A stretch of 64,000 nucleotides of DNA, from positions 992,001 through 1,056,000 of the forward strand of contig NZ_CP071589.1 in NCBI RefSeq assembly GCF_017357005.1. Reading direction: 5' to 3'. Below the pieces are notes generated by a model. The model saw only the letters and a program-made list of their open reading frames with translations. It was not told the origin of the DNA and searched no databases. The translations under genes and the position numbers were made by a program. This DNA comes from Staphylococcus simiae (GTDB lineage Bacteria; Bacillota; Bacilli; Staphylococcales; Staphylococcaceae). Shown here one piece after another: positions 59,470 to 64,000 of this stretch (within the stretch, counting starts at the first letter, position 1; each line of letters opens with the position of its first letter).

Positions 59470-60405
59470 GTGTTTCATCATATTAGCGTAATGTTAAACG
59501 AAACCATTGATTATTTAAATGTTAAAGAAGATGGTGTGTACATTGACTGTACGCTAGGTGGAGCCGGACATGCCCTTTACTTATTAAATCAATTAAGTGA
59601 CGAAGGAAAATTGATTGCAATTGATCAAGATCAAACAGCGATTGATAATGCTAAAGAAGTATTAAAAGATCATTTACATAAAGTGATTTTTGTACATAGT
59701 AATTTTCGTGAGCTTAAGAACATTTTAAATAATTTAAACATTGAAAAAGTAAATGGAATTTATTATGACCTTGGTGTCTCTAGTCCGCAATTAGATATAC
59801 CAGAAAGAGGATTTAGTTATCATCACGATGCAACTTTAGATATGCGTATGGATCAAACACAATCATTAAGTGCATATGAAGTTGTTAATGAGTGGAGTTA
59901 TGAAGCTTTAGTTAAAATATTTTATCGCTACGGTGAAGAGAAATTTTCTAAACAAGTAGCAAGAAGAATTGAAGCACATCGTGAACAACAACCGATAACA
60001 ACCACTTTAGAATTGGTCGATATTATTAAAGAAGGGATACCAGCTAAAGCGAGAAGAAAAGGTGGTCATCCAGCGAAACGTATATTCCAAGCTTTAAGAA
60101 TTGCAGTTAATGATGAATTAGCAGCATTCGAGGACTCGCTTGAACAAGCAATTGAATTAGTTGATGTAGGTGGAAGAATTTCAGTAATTACTTTCCATTC
60201 ACTAGAAGATCGATTATGCAAACAAATGTTCCAAGAGTATGAAAAAGGTCCTGAAGTTCCAAGAGGATTACCAATCATTCCTGAAGAATATACACCGAAA
60301 TTAAAACGTGTTAACCGTAAACCAATAACTGCAACTGATGAAGATTTAGATGATAACAATAGAGCGCGTAGTGCAAAGTTACGTGTAGCAGAAATACTTA
60401 AATAA
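59470..60405 (+). CDS. rsmH: 16S rRNA (cytosine-1402-N4)-methyltransferase
   Basis: 311 residues. SAM-binding [14 protein letters not shown] near residue 27, [14 protein letters not shown] near 97, [16 protein letters not shown], and the C-terminal [15 protein letters not shown] and [16 protein letters not shown] start after TTGGAGG. Also called mraW. Confidence 0.96.
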   Translation: MFHHISVMLNETIDYLNVKEDGVYIDCTLGGAGHALYLLNQLSDEGKLIAIDQDQTAIDNAKEVLKDHLHKVIFVHSNFRELKNILNNLNIEKVNGIYYDLGVSSPQLDIPERGFSYHHDATLDMRMDQTQSLSAYEVVNEWSYEALVKIFYRYGEEKFSKQVARRIEAHREQQPITTTLELVDIIKEGIPAKARRKGGHPAKRIFQALRIAVNDELAAFEDSLEQAIELVDVGGRISVITFHSLEDRLCKQMFQEYEKGPEVPRGLPIIPEEYTPKLKRVNRKPITATDEDLDDNNRARSAKLRVAEILK

Positions 60406-60418
60406 GGAGTAATTAGCA

Positions 60419-60820
60419 ATGGCTGTAGAAAAAGTATACCAACCATATGATGAACAAGTTTATACTAGTGTCCCACAGCAACAACCCCAAAGCAGACCTC
60501 AAAAGAAGACTGTTACCAAAAAGGTAGTTGTTCAATTAACGAGATTTGAGAAAATTTTATACATATCTTTAATAACTGTAATTGCTATGTTAAGTATTTA
60601 TATGCTATCTTTAAAAATGGATGCGTACGATACGCGAGGAAAAATTGCAGATTTAGATTATAAAATAGAAAAACAATCAAGTGAAAATAGCGCTTTACAA
60701 TCTGAAATTAAAAAAAATTCTTCTTATGAACGCATATACGAAAAGGCTAAGAAGCAAGGAATGAGCCTTGATAACGATAATGTAAAGGTAGTGCGTAGTA
60801 ATGGCGAAGCAAAAAATTAA
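60419..60820 (+). CDS. ftsL: cell division protein FtsL
   Basis: 133 residues. Basic Gln/Lys-rich cytoplasmic tail (1-45), one membrane helix (ILYISLITVIAMLSIYML, about 46-63), and extracellular coiled coil (IADLDYKIEKQSSENSALQS). Part of the FtsL-DivIB-DivIC complex that activates septal synthesis. RBS AAGGAGTAA. Overlaps pbp1 by 20 bases. Confidence 0.93.
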   Translation: MAVEKVYQPYDEQVYTSVPQQQPQSRPQKKTVTKKVVVQLTRFEKILYISLITVIAMLSIYMLSLKMDAYDTRGKIADLDYKIEKQSSENSALQSEIKKNSSYERIYEKAKKQGMSLDNDNVKVVRSNGEAKN

Positions 60821-63035
60821 AATTAAGAAAAATAAAATAGGGGCAGTCCTACTTGTTGGTTTATTCGGACTGCTCTTTTTTATATTGATTTTAAGAATGT
60901 CATATATCATGATTACTGGACATTCAAATGGACAAAACTTAGTGATGAAAGCTAACGAAAAGTATTTAGTTAAAAATGCTGAACAACCTGAACGAGGTAA
61001 AATTTACGATCGTAATGGCAAAGTGTTAGCCGAAGATGTGGAACGGTATAAATTAGTTGCAGTTGTTGATAAAAAGGCGAGTGAGAATGCAAAGAAACCA
61101 AGGCATGTTGTTGATAAAGCTGAAACAGCTAAAAAATTAGCAAAAGTTATTGACATGAAACCTGAAGAAATTGAGAAACGGTTAAAACAAAAAAATGCTT
61201 TCCAAGTTGAATTTGGCCAGAAAGGAACAAATTTAACTTATCAAGATAAATTAAAAGTCGAAAAAATGAAATTACCTGGTATTACTTTATTACCTGAAAC
61301 TGAAAGATTTTATCCTAATGGCAATTTCGCATCACATCTCATTGGTATGGCACAAAAAAATCCTGATACTGGAGAGTTACGAGGTGCACTTGGTGTTGAA
61401 AAAATATTTGATAGTTATTTAAGTGGTTCACAAGGGTCACTAAAATATATACATGATATATGGGGCTATATTGCACCTAACACTAAGAAAGAACAGCAAC
61501 CAAAACGTGGTGACGATGTTCATTTAACAATAGATTCAAATATACAAGTGTTTGTTGAAGAAGCTTTAGATGGCATGGTTGAGCGTTATAATCCCAAAGA
61601 TTTATTTGCTGTCGTCATGGATGCTAAAACAGGTGAAATATTAGCATATAGTCAACGACCAACATTTAATCCTGAAACAGGTAAAGATTTTGGTAAAAAG
61701 TGGGCTAATGATTTATATCAAACAACTTATGAACCTGGTTCAACATTTAAGTCATTCGGATTAGCAGCAGCGATACAAGAGGGCGAATTCAAACCAAATG
61801 AAAAATATAAATCCGGATATAGAGATATTATGGGATCGAGAATTTCTGACTGGAATAAAGTTGGTTGGGGAGAAATACCGATGACACTTGGATTCACTTA
61901 TTCATCGAATACTTTAATGATGCATTTACAAGATTTAGTAGGTGCAGATAAAATGAAATCATGGTACGAAAGATTTGGTTTCGGAGAATCTACTAATGGC
62001 ATGTTTGATGGTGAAGCTCCTGGGAAAATTGCTTGGAGTAATGAATTACAACAAAAAACATCATCCTTTGGTCAATCAACTACCGTTACACCAGCGCAAA
62101 TGATTCAAGCGCAATCAGCATTTTTCAATAATGGTAATATGTTAAAACCATGGTTTGTTGACAGCATTAAAAACCCAGTTACTAAAAAAAGTTACTATAA
62201 AGGGGAAAAAACATATGCTGGTAAACCTATTACGAAAGATACAGCTGATAAAGTAGAAAAACAACTAGACTTAGTAGTCAATAGTGAGAAGAGTCATGCG
62301 GCAAACTATCGAGTAGATGGTTATGATATTGAAGGTAAGACTGGTACTGCACAAGTTGCAGATCCAGATGGTGGTGGATATGTTAAAGGTGCTAACCCTT
62401 ATTTTGTAAGTTTCATGGGAGATGCACCTAAGAAAAATCCTAAAGTTATCGTTTATGCAGGTATGAGTTTAGCTCAAAAAAATGATACTGAAGCTTATGA
62501 AATGGGTGTAAGTAAAGCATTTAATCCTATTATGGAAAATACACTTAAATATTTAAATGTCGGTAAAGATAAAGATACCGCTTCAAAAGCTGATTATAGT
62601 AAAGTTCCGAATGTTGAAGGTTTAGATTTACAAAAAGCCAAAGATAGCGTTAATGCTAAAACTATCGACCCGGTTATCATAGGTTCTGGTAATCAAATTA
62701 AATCACAATCAGTGACTGCTGATACGAAAGTATTACCTCATAGTAAACTTCTATTGCTTACTGATGGAGATATCACTATGCCTGATATGACTGGTTGGAC
62801 AAAAGAGGATGTAATTGCTTTTGAAAACCTTACTAGTATAGATGTAAAAATTAAAGGTAGTGGTTTTGTGTCACATCAATCAGTAACAAAAGGACAAAAA
62901 GTAAGCGATAAAGATAAATTAGAAGTAGAACTTTCAGCAGAGAATATAGACAGCAATACAGAAAGTAGTTCTGAAAGCACATCAGACAACAAACATAAAT
63001 CTGGTAGTAGTTCTGACAAAGATAAGTCTGAATAA
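60801..63035 (+). CDS. pbp1: penicillin-binding protein 1 (class B, division transpeptidase)
   Basis: 744 residues. One N-terminal membrane helix (about 13-36), dimerisation domain (RGKIYDRNGKVLAEDVERYK), transpeptidase domain with active-site Ser in EPGSTFKSFG (near 314), SSN motif in YSSNTLMMH and KTG in EGKTGTAQVA. Two PASTA domains follow (about 595-715), then a low-complexity Ser/Asp/Lys tail (SSESTSDNKHKSGSSSDKDK). Works with FtsW in septum formation. Followed by a gap of 388 bases before mraY. Confidence 0.96.
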   Translation: MAKQKIKIKKNKIGAVLLVGLFGLLFFILILRMSYIMITGHSNGQNLVMKANEKYLVKNAEQPERGKIYDRNGKVLAEDVERYKLVAVVDKKASENAKKPRHVVDKAETAKKLAKVIDMKPEEIEKRLKQKNAFQVEFGQKGTNLTYQDKLKVEKMKLPGITLLPETERFYPNGNFASHLIGMAQKNPDTGELRGALGVEKIFDSYLSGSQGSLKYIHDIWGYIAPNTKKEQQPKRGDDVHLTIDSNIQVFVEEALDGMVERYNPKDLFAVVMDAKTGEILAYSQRPTFNPETGKDFGKKWANDLYQTTYEPGSTFKSFGLAAAIQEGEFKPNEKYKSGYRDIMGSRISDWNKVGWGEIPMTLGFTYSSNTLMMHLQDLVGADKMKSWYERFGFGESTNGMFDGEAPGKIAWSNELQQKTSSFGQSTTVTPAQMIQAQSAFFNNGNMLKPWFVDSIKNPVTKKSYYKGEKTYAGKPITKDTADKVEKQLDLVVNSEKSHAANYRVDGYDIEGKTGTAQVADPDGGGYVKGANPYFVSFMGDAPKKNPKVIVYAGMSLAQKNDTEAYEMGVSKAFNPIMENTLKYLNVGKDKDTASKADYSKVPNVEGLDLQKAKDSVNAKTIDPVIIGSGNQIKSQSVTADTKVLPHSKLLLLTDGDITMPDMTGWTKEDVIAFENLTSIDVKIKGSGFVSHQSVTKGQKVSDKDKLEVELSAENIDSNTESSSESTSDNKHKSGSSSDKDKSE

Positions 63036-63153
63036 TACTAATTGCTTATTAAACTAAATGTTTCATTAATGTAAAAATGATTTAAGACAAGTGAAATGTT
63101 TAGCTGAAGTAATCTGCATTGTTTAAGTATTTATAAAGAATTATAAGAAATAT

Positions 63154-63209
63154 GAGATCAGATAAAGATGTTTGTTTACAGGCAAGCATGTTTTTCTGGT
63201 CTCTTTTTT
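63154..63209 (+). terminator. terminator/attenuator between pbp1 and mraY
   Basis: GAGATCAGA pairs (with one G-T) with TCTGGTCTC around a second arm (AGATGTTTG...CAAGCATGT), then TTTTTTC. The rest of 63036-63423 is AT-rich and holds no other clear feature; partial readthrough into mraY is possible. Confidence 0.75.
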
Positions 63210-63423
63210 CTTGAATATACTTTGATTTTTAGTATAGATGTAGTTAATTAATATATTTATTAAAAAAGTTAGCTCTTTACAGTGTTATTACACTATGTCA
63301 ATTAACCATAATCACTAATGTTTAATAATTAATAACTAAATTAACAAATTTTTGTTTAACTAAAAGAATTATTGATAATATATAAATGATAGAAAAAGAC
63401 TTGATAAAGTAAAGGAGATTATT

Positions 63424-64000
63424 ATGATTTTTGTATACGCATTAATAGCACTAATAATAACATTTGTATTGGTGCCAGTATTGATACCAACTTTAAAAAG
63501 AATGAAATTTGGACAAAGCATTAGAGAAGAAGGACCGAAAAGTCACATGAAGAAAACAGGGACACCAACAATGGGTGGGTTAACGTTCTTGTTGAGTATT
63601 ATCATCACTTCCATTATCGCGATTATATTTGTTGATCAATCAAGCCCAATTATTTTATTGTTATTTGTCACAATTGGCTTTGGTTTAATTGGTTTTATTG
63701 ATGATTATATTATAGTAGTTAAGAAAAATAATCAGGGGTTAACTAGTAAACAAAAGTTTTTAGCTCAAATTGGTATTGCGATTATTTTCTTTATTTTAAG
63801 CAATGTCTTCCACTTAGTGAATTTTTCAACAAGTATACATATACCATTCACTAATGCAGCAATTCCATTATCATTTGCTTATGTCATCTTCATTATATTT
63901 TGGCAAGTAGGCTTTTCTAATGCTGTTAACCTAACAGACGGATTAGATGGTTTAGCAACAGGATTATCTATCATTGGTTTTATCATGTATGCCATTATGA
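63424..64000 (+). CDS. mraY: phospho-MurNAc-pentapeptide transferase, 3' truncated by window edge
   Basis: 192 codons visible. Membrane enzyme that makes lipid I from UDP-MurNAc-pentapeptide and undecaprenyl phosphate. MIFVYALIALIITFVLVPVL at the start, REEGPKSHMKKTGTPTMGGL near 39, LIGFIDDYIIVVKKNNQGLT (catalytic Asp pair) near 88, and FSNAVNLTDGLDGLATGLSI near 163. ATG after AAAGGAGA. No stop before base 64000. Confidence 0.96.
   Translation, partial: MIFVYALIALIITFVLVPVLIPTLKRMKFGQSIREEGPKSHMKKTGTPTMGGLTFLLSIIITSIIAIIFVDQSSPIILLLFVTIGFGLIGFIDDYIIVVKKNNQGLTSKQKFLAQIGIAIIFFILSNVFHLVNFSTSIHIPFTNAAIPLSFAYVIFIIFWQVGFSNAVNLTDGLDGLATGLSIIGFIMYAIM

Overview
The window is low-GC Gram-positive chromosome from a Staphylococcus, most likely a member of the Staphylococcus aureus complex that is not S. 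aureus itself. The reasons are as follows. Gene order follows the S. aureus chromosome from pdhD to mraY as I remember it. A pair of 44-residue beta phenol-soluble modulins (psmβ) is present. A secreted protein with the C3-binding helix of Efb/Ecb, so far known to me only from this complex, is present. Fast-evolving proteins (UPF0223, TmcAL, RNase HIII) differ clearly from the S. aureus versions I recall. S. simiae is my best guess, but this is inference from memory and not a database result.

Layout: 0-1.1 kb is the end of pdhD (E3 of pyruvate dehydrogenase). 1.3-6.1 kb holds UPF0223 and a polyamine uptake operon (XRE-cupin regulator, potABCD). 6.1-9.9 kb has two small membrane proteins of one apparent family, with a 1.87 kb group IIC intron inserted between them. 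10-16.4 kb has mntH with a clear MntR-type operator, UPF0637, an inositol-monophosphatase-like protein, ylaF, typA, ylaI, an unknown gene and ylaN. 16.7-24.6 kb has ftsW, pyc, and the haem A/O and cytochrome oxidase assembly genes ctaA, ctaB and ctaM. 24.6-25.9 kb is a 1.3 kb repeat-filled gap. 25.9-32.5 kb is the ylb-type block (CAP protein, ylbF, glpQ-like, ylbG, rsmD, coaD, tmcAL, yceD, rpmF). 32.5-33.3 kb is a decayed gap where S. aureus carries the isd haem-uptake locus. 33.3-47.7 kb has trmH, T-box-pheST, a DUF5996-like gene, rnhC, zapA-cvpA-polX-mutS2, trxA and uvrC. 48-53.8 kb has sdhCAB, a repeat composite, murI, rdgB and a YfcE-type phosphodiesterase. 53.8-55.7 kb is the accessory segment: a 69-bp tandem repeat, an ecb-like complement inhibitor, a small membrane protein, tRNA-Arg and psmβ1/2. 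55.8-64 kb has a HAD phosphatase, a GNAT, bshC and the start of the dcw cluster (mraZ, rsmH, ftsL, pbp1, mraY).

How it fits together: most genes are housekeeping (central metabolism, respiration, translation, DNA repair, cell wall). The accessory signal sits in intergenic space. At least three families of palindromic repeats are nested in one another, and one is the landing site of the group II intron. Two large virulence regions known in S. aureus (isd, and the hla/efb/scn/ssl segment) are missing or cut down to one gene. No CRISPR array, rRNA operon, prophage or complete insertion sequence was seen.
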